64,000 nucleotides of DNA, taken from contig JAGPFR010000005.1 of NCBI GenBank assembly GCA_018056425.1, forward strand, positions 25,630 through 89,629, written 5' to 3'. Within the stretch, counting starts at the first letter, position 1. Each line of letters begins with the position of its first letter. Under the pieces are notes generated by a model. That model had not been told where the DNA came from and searched no databases. It saw only the letters and a program-made list of their open reading frames with translations. Of this stretch, positions 36,923 through 46,262 are shown piece by piece. Made by a program: the position numbers and the translations under genes. Source of the stretch: Lachnospiraceae bacterium. Its GTDB lineage: Bacteria; Bacillota; Clostridia; Lachnospirales; Lachnospiraceae.

Positions 36923-38143
36923 ATGAATTACGAGAAGATCATCAATGATTTTGTAAAGGATGGTGCCGGTGAGTTTATCATCACCGACAGGCACGGAGAT
37001 GTTCTGTACAGAAACCGTGTTGAAGAATTCACCGATGACCAGTGGAAGGCATGGGCAGCATTTAACATTGATGCTGCTACGATAGACCGTGAGGAAGATT
37101 GGGAAATCTCCGACAGAAGCGGCGGGAACTATTATAATGCCAAGTCGCTTCCCGTTTCATGCGACGGTGAAGAGGTCATCCTGCACCATGTTTACAACAC
37201 CAGTCAGTACGCAACTCTTTTGCGTGACGTTTCAGGCTATCTTAAGGATTGGAGAGATCTGAGTGCATTCCAGACAGCTATGCTGGAGAAGCTCTCGGGT
37301 AACTATGAATCCTGTCTGCCGGTTGTTCTTAAATATTTCAAAGTATCAAGCGCAGTAATGTATATAGGCCGTGACAGGAAGATGGAGAGACATCTTCTGA
37401 ACAAAGGCACTAAGACCATTGAATCCACCCGTATTGACAGGGAGGATGTTTTTGATGCTCCCAAGGGAGAATTCAGAAAGCTTCCCGGAATGGGCGATGA
37501 AGCATATCTGTGCTATATCTGCGACAGTGCGATACACGGAACCGATTATGCACTGTATCTTTATTCAGAAGAACTCGAGAGCGATGACGATTTCAGCATG
37601 CATTACAACGTCATAAAGCTCTTTATTGAAAACGGACTTCTTCGTGAACAGATTACCTACGAAAGTGAACACGACAAGCTCACATCCCTTTACAACAAGG
37701 GGAAATATATGTCCATGCTTTCGGACTTTCTTCCCAAGAAGAACCGTGTTGCCATTTATAACATGGACGTTAACTATCTCAAGAGGACCAATGATACGCT
37801 CGGTCACGAAGCGGGAGATGCACTTTTGGTTAAAGCGGGAAAGAGCCTTCTTGCAGTCGAAAGAGACAATGTCAGAGGCTTCAGAATGGGCGGGGACGAA
37901 TTCATGCTTCTCGGATGGGACCTTGAAGAGGAAGAAGCTGCTGCCGTCAAGAAAGAGTGGGAAGAAGCTCTTGATAAGCTTAATAAAACGGACAACGGTG
38001 TTGAATGTATCATTGCATGCGGTCTTGCTTACGGTAAGGGGGACTTCGATCTGAAGGAACTCCTCAAGAAAGCAGACGATCTGATGTATGAGAATAAAGT
38101 AGCTATTAAACTGTCCAGGGGTGAAGATCCCAATTCCAGATAA
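36923..38143 (+). CDS. GGDEF-domain protein, probable diguanylate cyclase
   Basis: The 406-residue protein (ATG at 36923, GGGGGG ribosome site) has an N-terminal part of about 230 residues that I do not recognise. The early segment resembles a PAS-like sensor (EFIITDRHGDVLYRN). The C-terminal GGDEF domain has an intact GGDEF at residues 323-327 and NDTLGHEAGDALL. No RxxD inhibitory site is seen at the expected spot before it. It should make cyclic-di-GMP. It is the first gene of the tightly spaced unit that includes the STAS and NRPS genes; a TATAAT lies at 36887-36892. Confidence 0.85.
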   Translation: MNYEKIINDFVKDGAGEFIITDRHGDVLYRNRVEEFTDDQWKAWAAFNIDAATIDREEDWEISDRSGGNYYNAKSLPVSCDGEEVILHHVYNTSQYATLLRDVSGYLKDWRDLSAFQTAMLEKLSGNYESCLPVVLKYFKVSSAVMYIGRDRKMERHLLNKGTKTIESTRIDREDVFDAPKGEFRKLPGMGDEAYLCYICDSAIHGTDYALYLYSEELESDDDFSMHYNVIKLFIENGLLREQITYESEHDKLTSLYNKGKYMSMLSDFLPKKNRVAIYNMDVNYLKRTNDTLGHEAGDALLVKAGKSLLAVERDNVRGFRMGGDEFMLLGWDLEEEEAAAVKKEWEEALDKLNKTDNGVECIIACGLAYGKGDFDLKELLKKADDLMYENKVAIKLSRGEDPNSR

Positions 38144-38167
38144 AATTACAGAACGGAGGAGAATAAT

Positions 38168-38467
38168 ATGACTATCAACAAGAATCAGGACGGAAGCAAA
38201 CTTGAAATCGCGCTCGAGGGAAGACTCGATACAATGACAGCACCCTCACTCGAAGAGGAAGTTAAGAATTCCATCGAAGGAATCAAGGAGCTTATCTTTG
38301 ATCTTAAGGATCTCGTATATGTATCATCCGCAGGACTTCGTGTTCTTCTGTCAGCCCAGAAAACCATGAACAAGCAGGGCAGCATGACTATTAAGAATGC
38401 AAATGAAGAAGTTATGGAGATTTTCGAAGTAACCGGATTTATTGACATCCTTAATATCGAGGAATAA
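38168..38467 (+). CDS. STAS-domain anti-sigma factor antagonist
   Basis: The 99-residue protein is a single STAS domain of the RsbV/SpoIIAA type. The phosphoacceptor loop reads YVSSAGLRVLL, with a Ser at the usual position (about 57-58). In partner switching the kinase phosphorylates this Ser, the PP2C phosphatase removes it, and the free form sequesters the kinase. The matching kinase and two phosphatases are further along in the same unit. GGAGGAG precedes the ATG. Confidence 0.9.
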   Translation: MTINKNQDGSKLEIALEGRLDTMTAPSLEEEVKNSIEGIKELIFDLKDLVYVSSAGLRVLLSAQKTMNKQGSMTIKNANEEVMEIFEVTGFIDILNIEE

Positions 38468-38483
38468 GGCTTGGATTAATCTT

Positions 38484-41400
38484 ATGGGTGGAGAATTAAT
38501 ACGGCTAAACCCTTCCAGGGAAGCTATTGAGATGAACGATCTGGCTTTTCCGGATTCGTCTATCAACACGGTCGGATTCAGGCTGGATCTTCCTGAGACG
38601 GATGCTGCGGACCTTAAGGATGCTTTCGAAAGAGTGGCAGACAAAACGGTTTTGCTGCATCTTGATCTGATTAAAAAAGACGACGGACGTTATCTGCATG
38701 ATACCGGGAAACCTGTATCGGCTGTTAGCGTCGGGAAAATAACGCTTGATGAAGCTGACGAAGAGTGGGAGAAAGATACGCAAAGTTCTCTCCCGGAGGC
38801 CGGATGGAAAGCAAAAGTTTTCTCCGTAAAAGACAGTGGGAGTTCTTTGTTTTTTCTGGTTCATCATCTGCTTCTGGACGGCTACACATGTATGCAGCTG
38901 GCCCAGCTTGTACTCGATGAGGTTAACGGCGTCAGTACGGACATTTCCGAGATCGATTATGCGCGTCTTCCGGAAGATGATGATAATTCGGACGGCTTAA
39001 CACGTGAAGAGCAGAAGAATTTCTGGTTGCATTATTTTGACGGAGTTCAGAATGAAGCATCAGTGATGCGCGGTGATCCTTCGGGATGCGAAAGGCTCCG
39101 TCTTACATGGAGCGTGCCGGAAGATCTTCTGGATAAGATCGATAAATTTGAAGAAGAAAAGGGACTCAAAGACTCCGCAGTGTTTGGTGCCGCTCTTTCC
39201 CTGTACCTTGCAAGGAGCGGGCAGACGCAGGACGGAGTTTTTCTTATGCCCAGACTTAACAGGGAAAATCCAAGGCAGCTTTCTGCAATGGACTGCATGA
39301 CCATGGTCGTTCCGGTCAGGAACACCATAAGGGAAGAGGACAGCTTTACAGAAATCTGCAGACAGTCAATGCGTCAGGCAAGGGAAGCATCCCGCCATAA
39401 GCATTACGGAATTAAAAACATAGCAGGAGACCTGCATGCCTCGGGCATATTAAGCGGCATGATATCCGAATATGTTCTCAACTGCATACACGCGGGAAGA
39501 CTCAGAAGCAGGCTTCCTTTTACCATCATGGAAAACATGAGCGGCGGTATGAGCAATCATCTTACGATCGCCGTTCAGCGTATCGCAGGCGGCATCAATA
39601 TGATCTATGATGCACGCGTCGGTATCTATGATGAAGAAAAGACAAAGGCATTTAACGATGCGCTCCTGCACATCATAGAGCAGGGTATAAGTTCTGAGAT
39701 CACCGCCGGTAATATTGAGATAGTCGCTCCTGCGGAGAAAGAAAAGCTCCTCGGGATCAAAGGCCGTGAGATCAAAGTAAGCGATACCGATTCCATAGCA
39801 GATCTTTTCAGGAAAGCGGTTGATAAGTATTCCGACCGGTATGCGCTTTATGCCGGTGACGAATCCTATACATATGCAGAGCTTGATAAGATATCAAGCC
39901 GTATTGCCAATGCACTTATCTATAAAGGAGTTAAGCCCGGAGAGCCGGTTCTGTATATGCTTAAAAGAGATCACAGACTGATCCCCGCACTCCTTGGAAT
40001 CATCAAATCAGGTGCATTTTTCATTCCGCTCGACCCTAATTATCCGGAAAAAAGGATCAGTTATATCACGGCGGATTCCGGTGCATCCAGGATGATCGTA
40101 AGCAGGGATACAATCGGAGAAGATGAGGGGATCGAATATCTTGATATCGATGGGCTGATCTCTTTTGAAGATGATAAAGATCCCTGCCTTTCAATTCCTC
40201 AGGAAAGCCTTGCTTATTCGATCTATACTTCCGGAACAACAGGTAATCCCAAGGGCGTTCTTCTGACTCACAAAGGTATCGTAAATATCACCGCACCGGA
40301 AAACAATCCCTTTAACCGGGAGGTGGTCAAAAACGGAAAGGGCATCGTAGCCATAGGTTCGGTGTGCTTTGATATTTCTCTTTTTGAATTCTTCGTACCA
40401 CTGTTCAACGGATGCTTTATTGAACTTGCACCAGAAAATGCAATGGCAGATCCCAGAGTTCTTGCCGTTCTTATACTTAAGCATAATGCAAATCTGATCC
40501 ACTGTACTCCGTCAAGACTTGCGGCATATCTTAGAGAAGAAACATTCAGCAGGGCGCTTAAGAGCGTCGATGCGGTTCTTTCCGCAGGAGAGGTTCTTCC
40601 CGGAAGCCTTATCAAGCAGCTCAGGGATGTATATGATGTCCATATCTATAACGGATACGGTCCTACCGAGACTACGATTGGCGCAACCATAACCGAAGAA
40701 GGTGATGAGCTTTCAATCGGTAAGCCCATCGCAAATACCGGAATACTTATTCTCGATGCAAAAGGAAGACTTGTTCCCTTCGGAGCACTCGGAGAAATCT
40801 GTATCTACGGAAACGGTGTAGGATGCGGATATCACAATCTGAGCGAAGAAACCGAAAAACGTTTCAAGGTATATTTCGGGAAGCGTCTGTACCGCACCGG
40901 AGATCTCGGAAGATTTTTTGATGACGGCAGGATAGAGTATCACGGCAGAAATGATTTTCAGGTCAAAGTAAGAGGCCTGCGCATAGAACTTGCCGAGATA
41001 GAAAACTGCATGATGTCTTATAAGGGTATCAATGCTACATGCACTCAGGTCAGAAATATGTACGGCAGGGATACACTGATAGGATTCTATACCGCAGTTC
41101 CCGGATGCGAGATAGACGAAGCTGCATTCAGGGAATATATGAGCGGGCGTCTCACCAGCTATATGGTTCCGGATATTTTAAAGCAGATAGAAGAGATGCC
41201 TTCGACTCCGGGCGGAAAGCTCGATCTTAAGAAGCTTCAGCAGATTCCGGTTGAATATGTTTCGATATACAGGGCTCCCGAGAATGAATACCAGCGTATT
41301 GTCTGTGAAGTATTTGGCAAGGTGCTCGGAATAGAGAAGGTCAGCATTAACGACAGCTTCTTCGAAATTGGAGGAGATTCGCTTCATACAGCCGAGCTTA

Positions 41401-42725
41401 TTCATAATCTCACGGAGAAAATACCGGGGCTTAAACTCGAGTTTGGAGACATATTTAAATATCCTGTTCCGGAAACGCTCGCCCAGTTTATCTACAGGCA
41501 GTTTGCAGAACTTAAGGAATCCAAAGAAAGCGTTATAGATAAGCTTGATTACACAGGCATAGATCATCTGCTTTCCAAAAACACGCTTCCTTCCGGTGAA
41601 ATTGCAGTTACAAGAAAACACGGAAATGTTCTTCTTACCGGAGCTACCGGATTCCTCGGACTGCATGTTCTTATGGAACTTTTAAAAGATCCGGATTCTT
41701 TTGAAAAGATCTATTGTCTTATAAGACCTACCAAGAGGCTGGATCCGCCGAAGCGTTTGAAGAACCTTTTGTTTTATTTTGAAAATACGGATTGTGAAGA
41801 GATGCTCGGGACCAGGATATTTGCGGTATCCGGAAATATCGAATCGGGGAAGATCTTTGATGAAGAGATTTCGGAGCATTTTGATACCGTTATAAACTGT
41901 GCCGCGGATGTAGCTCATTATGCATTCGACGATAAGCTCGATAAGGTTAATACCGAGGGAGTACGTAATCTCCTGAAGCTGTGCGAGAAGAATGAAGCAA
42001 GGTTTATACAGGTTTCGACAATATCCGTTTCGGGCTTTTACAGGAGCGGTTCAGAGCCGCTGAGCTTTGATGAGAGGAATCTCTACGTCGGGCAGACGAT
42101 CGACAATGGGTACATTCTTTCGAAATACATGGCAGAGTATGAATGCCTCAAAGCCATGGCTGGGGGCAGGGCCGACGTGAAGATCATGAGAGTCGGAAAT
42201 CTTCAGGGAAGATTATCTGACGGAGAGTTCCAGGTCAACAAGAATAAGAATGCATTTACAAGAAGACTTGTATCATATGTAAATATCGGGAAGGTGTCTC
42301 AAAGCGTTTATGACAGCTTCGTGAATTTCTCACCGGTGGATGAGGTTGCACATATGATTTGCAGTCTGTCGAAGCTTCCGATGGACTATACGGTATTCCA
42401 TGTTTCTCCGGATAAAGAGATCCCCATGAGTCTTTTGTTTGATTCTCTTAAAGATCTGGGATATGAGATCCTGGTTGTCAGTGATGAAGAATTCGATTCC
42501 TATGTTGAGGAGCTTAAGAGCGACAAGGATGGAAGAGAAAAGCTTGAAGGTCTTCTGGCAGACAATCCGGATATGAATTACAGATTCACAAATGTATCAC
42601 AGAGTTTTACTGACGGCATCATTAAAGAAGCCGGTCTTAAATGGGGGGATATCACAGAAGAATATCTTTCCAGATATCTGCAAGTGCTTGATGAATTCGG
42701 TATATTTGAGGGAGGGGTTATATGA
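38484..42725 (+). CDS. NRPS: condensation, adenylation, carrier and thioester-reductase domains
   Basis: The 1413-residue single-module synthetase begins with a condensation domain (about 1-425) whose active motif HHLLLDG is at 127-133. The adenylation domain (about 435-925) has YTSGTTGNPKG near 581, YGPTETT near 724 and YRTGDLG. The carrier domain (about 930-1005) has FFEIGGDSLHT with the phosphopantetheine Ser. The C-terminal reductase (about 1045-1400) has LLTGATGFLG and an intact YxxxK pair near 1211. It should release an aldehyde or alcohol instead of an acid. The start codon is 16 bases after the STAS gene; the end overlaps the phosphatase start (ATGA). No phosphopantetheinyl transferase is in the window. 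Confidence 0.92.
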   Translation: MGGELIRLNPSREAIEMNDLAFPDSSINTVGFRLDLPETDAADLKDAFERVADKTVLLHLDLIKKDDGRYLHDTGKPVSAVSVGKITLDEADEEWEKDTQSSLPEAGWKAKVFSVKDSGSSLFFLVHHLLLDGYTCMQLAQLVLDEVNGVSTDISEIDYARLPEDDDNSDGLTREEQKNFWLHYFDGVQNEASVMRGDPSGCERLRLTWSVPEDLLDKIDKFEEEKGLKDSAVFGAALSLYLARSGQTQDGVFLMPRLNRENPRQLSAMDCMTMVVPVRNTIREEDSFTEICRQSMRQAREASRHKHYGIKNIAGDLHASGILSGMISEYVLNCIHAGRLRSRLPFTIMENMSGGMSNHLTIAVQRIAGGINMIYDARVGIYDEEKTKAFNDALLHIIEQGISSEITAGNIEIVAPAEKEKLLGIKGREIKVSDTDSIADLFRKAVDKYSDRYALYAGDESYTYAELDKISSRIANALIYKGVKPGEPVLYMLKRDHRLIPALLGIIKSGAFFIPLDPNYPEKRISYITADSGASRMIVSRDTIGEDEGIEYLDIDGLISFEDDKDPCLSIPQESLAYSIYTSGTTGNPKGVLLTHKGIVNITAPENNPFNREVVKNGKGIVAIGSVCFDISLFEFFVPLFNGCFIELAPENAMADPRVLAVLILKHNANLIHCTPSRLAAYLREETFSRALKSVDAVLSAGEVLPGSLIKQLRDVYDVHIYNGYGPTETTIGATITEEGDELSIGKPIANTGILILDAKGRLVPFGALGEICIYGNGVGCGYHNLSEETEKRFKVYFGKRLYRTGDLGRFFDDGRIEYHGRNDFQVKVRGLRIELAEIENCMMSYKGINATCTQVRNMYGRDTLIGFYTAVPGCEIDEAAFREYMSGRLTSYMVPDILKQIEEMPSTPGGKLDLKKLQQIPVEYVSIYRAPENEYQRIVCEVFGKVLGIEKVSINDSFFEIGGDSLHTAELIHNLTEKIPGLKLEFGDIFKYPVPETLAQFIYRQFAELKESKESVIDKLDYTGIDHLLSKNTLPSGEIAVTRKHGNVLLTGATGFLGLHVLMELLKDPDSFEKIYCLIRPTKRLDPPKRLKNLLFYFENTDCEEMLGTRIFAVSGNIESGKIFDEEISEHFDTVINCAADVAHYAFDDKLDKVNTEGVRNLLKLCEKNEARFIQVSTISVSGFYRSGSEPLSFDERNLYVGQTIDNGYILSKYMAEYECLKAMAGGRADVKIMRVGNLQGRLSDGEFQVNKNKNAFTRRLVSYVNIGKVSQSVYDSFVNFSPVDEVAHMICSLSKLPMDYTVFHVSPDKEIPMSLLFDSLKDLGYEILVVSDEEFDSYVEELKSDKDGREKLEGLLADNPDMNYRFTNVSQSFTDGIIKEAGLKWGDITEEYLSRYLQVLDEFGIFEGGVI

Positions 42726-44194
42726 GTTCTTCAGTAATTTTGCTATGGAGCGTTTCGGCAGTAATATCTTTTGTGTTCTCGATGATAATGGCGGATGCCA
42801 CGCTCAAAGCCAAGTACCCGAAGGGGAAGATGATCTTCTGGTGGATCGTCGGTCTTATATCCGACTTTGTGCTGGTATTTGTGAGTTACACCATCAATCC
42901 CTTAGTTGATGTCATGAACGCCATTGGACAGTGCATCATCCTGGTAATCTGTCTTATCCTGCTTTACTCGGATTCACTGGAAAACAAAGCGTTTATCGGT
43001 ATGACAATGTCGCTTGCTTCCAGCGTTGCAATCTTCCTGTTCTGCGGAACAACGGATCAGATCGTTGGTGCAAGACTGAATCTTTTTGATGAAGTATTCG
43101 GACCTTATACCATAAAGAATATCCTGTTCTTCTCCGGCATCAAGATCATTGTTCTGGCAATAATCGCAGCATTGTATGTGTGCTTCCTCAGAAAAGCATT
43201 CACGGATATGCTTCGCCTGGCGGAAGGTCAGATGAAAAAATACCTTGTGGCACCTGCATTTTCGGTAATAGGTTTCTACATCATAAACATTGTTTCCAAT
43301 TCGACAGGGATCTATCCCACAAATGCATATTTCGTTCCTCTGTACCTGACTGTATGTACGATATTTGTTGTAGAGTATATCCAGATATTCTCATCCGTAA
43401 GATGGACAGCAGAGGCTAAGAAAGCAGAGCAGGAGAAAGAGAGGATAGGAGCTGAGCTTAATGTCGCCACTCAGATCCAGGCGGACATGCTTCCCAGAAT
43501 CTTCCCTGCATTCCCCGAAAGGAATGAATTTGATCTTTATGCACTCATGAATCCCGCCAAGGAAGTCGGAGGTGACTTCTACGACTTTTTCCTGATAGAC
43601 GACGATCATATAGGCCTTGTAATGGCGGATGTATCGGGTAAGGGAGTTCCCGCAGCACTGTTCATGGTCATCGCAAAGACACTTATCAAGAACAGGGCAC
43701 AGATGGGAGGATCCCCCTCAGAGGTTTTGGCATATGCCAACGATCAGCTCGGAGAAGGAAATGAAGCAGAGCTTTTCGTAACCGTATGGTTTGCTATAAT
43801 AGAGATATCAACGGGAAAGGGCGTTGCGGCAAACGCAGGTCATGAGCATCCCGCGATCTGTAGGAAGAACGGAAAATTCGAGCTCGTCAAATACCGTCAT
43901 TCACCTGCGGTTGCAACCATTCCGGGAATCGAATTCCGTGAGCATGAGTTTAAGCTTGAGCCCGGTGACAGTCTTTATGTATATACGGACGGTGTTACCG
44001 AAGCCACAAGAAGTGACAATGTGCTTTTCGGAACTGACAGGATGCTTGATGCACTCAACAAGAATCCCTCTGCTTCACCTGAAAAGATGCTGAAAACCGT
44101 CCGTGCCGATATAGATGAATTTGTCGGAAGCGCTCCTCAGTTTGATGATATAACCATGTTGGGATTCAAATACATGGGGGCCGGAAAGGAGTGA
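42722..44194 (+). CDS. Membrane SpoIIE-type PP2C phosphatase (first copy)
   Basis: The 490-residue protein has about 7 membrane segments in residues 1-225, a short coiled coil, and a SpoIIE/RsbU-type serine phosphatase domain (about 240-490). The metal-binding motifs are intact: EVGGDFYDFF near 282, MADVSGKGVPAALFM, TDGVTEA and FDDITMLG. The likely substrate is the phosphorylated STAS protein of the same unit. The N-terminal membrane part may sense a signal. It overlaps the NRPS by 4 bases. The catalytic half is almost identical to that of the gene at 44601. Confidence 0.92.
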   Translation: MSSSVILLWSVSAVISFVFSMIMADATLKAKYPKGKMIFWWIVGLISDFVLVFVSYTINPLVDVMNAIGQCIILVICLILLYSDSLENKAFIGMTMSLASSVAIFLFCGTTDQIVGARLNLFDEVFGPYTIKNILFFSGIKIIVLAIIAALYVCFLRKAFTDMLRLAEGQMKKYLVAPAFSVIGFYIINIVSNSTGIYPTNAYFVPLYLTVCTIFVVEYIQIFSSVRWTAEAKKAEQEKERIGAELNVATQIQADMLPRIFPAFPERNEFDLYALMNPAKEVGGDFYDFFLIDDDHIGLVMADVSGKGVPAALFMVIAKTLIKNRAQMGGSPSEVLAYANDQLGEGNEAELFVTVWFAIIEISTGKGVAANAGHEHPAICRKNGKFELVKYRHSPAVATIPGIEFREHEFKLEPGDSLYVYTDGVTEATRSDNVLFGTDRMLDALNKNPSASPEKMLKTVRADIDEFVGSAPQFDDITMLGFKYMGAGKE

Positions 44195-44196
44195 CA

Positions 44197-44604
44197 ATGA
44201 GAGAACTTAGCATTGAAGCTTTGGTAGAAAATCTGGATCAGGTAATTGCGTTTGTCGATGATGAAATCGACAAACTGGATTGTTCTGTCAAAATCCGGAC
44301 TCAGATCGATATTGCGGTTGAGGAATTATTTGTAAACATTGCTCACTACGCATACAATCCCGAGACGGGTCCCGCAACGGTAAGAGTTGAGGTTGAAAAG
44401 GATCCTCCTGCCATATCGATAACCTTCATCGACAAAGGCGTGCCTTACGATCCTCTTGCCAAGGAAGATCCGGATATTACTCTTTCTGCCGAAGAAAGGC
44501 AGATCGGAGGTCTCGGAATATTCATGGTCAAGAAGAGCATGGACAGCATAGACTATGAATATAAAGACGGCCAGAATATTTTACATATCAGAAAAATAAT
44601 ATGA
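44197..44604 (+). CDS. RsbW-like anti-sigma/serine kinase
   Basis: The 135-residue protein is a GHKL ATPase of the RsbW/SpoIIAB kind. The N-box is VEELFVNIAHYAY, G1 is DKGVPYDP and G2 is GGLGIFMVKK. It would phosphorylate the STAS protein and bind an unknown partner. No sigma factor gene is near. The ATG at 44197 is preferred over a GTG at 44191 because GAAAGGA lies 6 bases upstream. It sits between the two phosphatase genes. Confidence 0.92.
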   Translation: MRELSIEALVENLDQVIAFVDDEIDKLDCSVKIRTQIDIAVEELFVNIAHYAYNPETGPATVRVEVEKDPPAISITFIDKGVPYDPLAKEDPDITLSAEERQIGGLGIFMVKKSMDSIDYEYKDGQNILHIRKII

Positions 44605-46262
44605 AGAATAAAAGATTTAATGTGACAGGTCTTGCCGGAAGGCTCATACTGGGGCTTGCTCTTTTCGTTGCACTTGTAATCGTCGGTTCGATCAGCGTCG
44701 GTATCAATACATACAGGGCATCAACCTACAGACATTACAATGATGTGGCATATCAGGTTGCGCGTTCGGTTGAACTGCTTTTTGACAAGGAACAGCTGAA
44801 AGCATGGAGTGATGCTGCGTTTGAATATAATACTTCGGGAACCGGGATCGAGAAGATAGAAGAGATCAGACAATCCGAAGATTATCTTGCATATCTGGAT
44901 ACTTTTACAAACTTACGCCGCGGAATGGATGCCGATGACATTTTCATAGGTGCCGTTAATGGAGATGAGATTTATTACATTCTGGATACGGATCCTTTGG
45001 AGGACAGAAGATATACTCTCGGTGACAGCAGCGGTATCGAGGTATACATCAGTGAAGGGCTTCGCAGCGCATGGCAGACCGGTATCCCCTACAGCGGATA
45101 TCTGATACATGAGACTGATTACGGTCAGAACATTACCGCTGTATATCCGATAGTTCATGACGGATCAACGATCGCATTTGTTGCGGTTGAATCTCCAATG
45201 AGAACACTTGAATCGGATGTTAACAGTTATATTTTCACCGTGCTGATAATCGTATGCATCATCTCGGTAATTCTCTTTGTCCTTACCGCATTCATACTTG
45301 TTAACCTGCTCATCAGACCCATCAAGACCATTTCACACGAAGCCGCATATTTCGTTGAAAATGAAAACGAGATCTCGGAAAATCTCCGGAAGATCAAGAA
45401 TCGTGATGAGATACAGGTGCTTGCGGAAAGCGTTCTTAAGATGGAGATCGGTATCAACGAATACATCTCCAACCTGACCAGGGTAACGGCTGAAAAGGAG
45501 AGGATCGGAGCTGAGCTTAATGTCGCTGCCAAGATCCAGGCAGACATGCTTCCCGGTGTTTTCCCCGCATTCCCCGAAAGGCATGAATTTGATCTTTATG
45601 CACTCATGAATCCTGCCAAGGAAGTCGGAGGTGATTTCTACGATTTCTTCCTTATCGACGAAGATCATATCGGACTTGTTATTGCGGACGTATCCGGTAA
45701 AGGAGTACCCGCGGCATTGTTCATGGTCATTGCAAAGACACTTATCAAAAACAGAGCGCTCATGGGAGGTTCACCTTCACAGGTCCTTGCATATGCCAAC
45801 GATCAGCTCGGTGAAGGAAATGATGCTGAGCTGTTTGTAACCGTCTGGTTTGCAATCATCGAGATTTCGACAGGTAAGGGACTTGCGGCAAATGCAGGTC
45901 ACGAGCATCCCGCACTTAGAAGAAAAGACGGCAGTTTCGAACTTGTAAAGTATCGTCACTCACCTGCCGTTGCAACCATGCCCGGAATAAACTTCAAGGA
46001 GCATGAGTTCAAACTTGAACCCGGTGACTGCCTGTATGTATATACCGACGGAGTTACGGAGGCTACAAGAAGTGACAATGAGCTCTTCGGAACAGACAGA
46101 ATGACAGCATCGCTCAATAAGAATCCTGATGCGGATCCTAAGACAATGCTTGAGACGGTTCGTGCCGATATTGATGAATTTGTCGGCGACGCACCTCAGT
46201 TTGACGATATTACGATGCTTGGATTTAAGTATATGGGATCAGAAAAATCTCCACTTGCTTAA
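44601..46262 (+). CDS. Sensor SpoIIE-type PP2C phosphatase with HAMP region (second copy)
   Basis: The 553-residue protein has two membrane helices (about residues 15-37 and 208-232) enclosing an extracellular sensor of about 170 residues. A HAMP-like linker and coiled coil (about 232-295) follow, and then a phosphatase domain (about 300-550) with EVGGDFYDFF near 343. That domain matches the one of the 42722 gene over about 250 residues with few changes. It overlaps the kinase by 4 bases (ATGA) and its last 24 bases overlap the convergent permease gene. Confidence 0.92.
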   Translation: MKNKRFNVTGLAGRLILGLALFVALVIVGSISVGINTYRASTYRHYNDVAYQVARSVELLFDKEQLKAWSDAAFEYNTSGTGIEKIEEIRQSEDYLAYLDTFTNLRRGMDADDIFIGAVNGDEIYYILDTDPLEDRRYTLGDSSGIEVYISEGLRSAWQTGIPYSGYLIHETDYGQNITAVYPIVHDGSTIAFVAVESPMRTLESDVNSYIFTVLIIVCIISVILFVLTAFILVNLLIRPIKTISHEAAYFVENENEISENLRKIKNRDEIQVLAESVLKMEIGINEYISNLTRVTAEKERIGAELNVAAKIQADMLPGVFPAFPERHEFDLYALMNPAKEVGGDFYDFFLIDEDHIGLVIADVSGKGVPAALFMVIAKTLIKNRALMGGSPSQVLAYANDQLGEGNDAELFVTVWFAIIEISTGKGLAANAGHEHPALRRKDGSFELVKYRHSPAVATMPGINFKEHEFKLEPGDCLYVYTDGVTEATRSDNELFGTDRMTASLNKNPDADPKTMLETVRADIDEFVGDAPQFDDITMLGFKYMGSEKSPLA

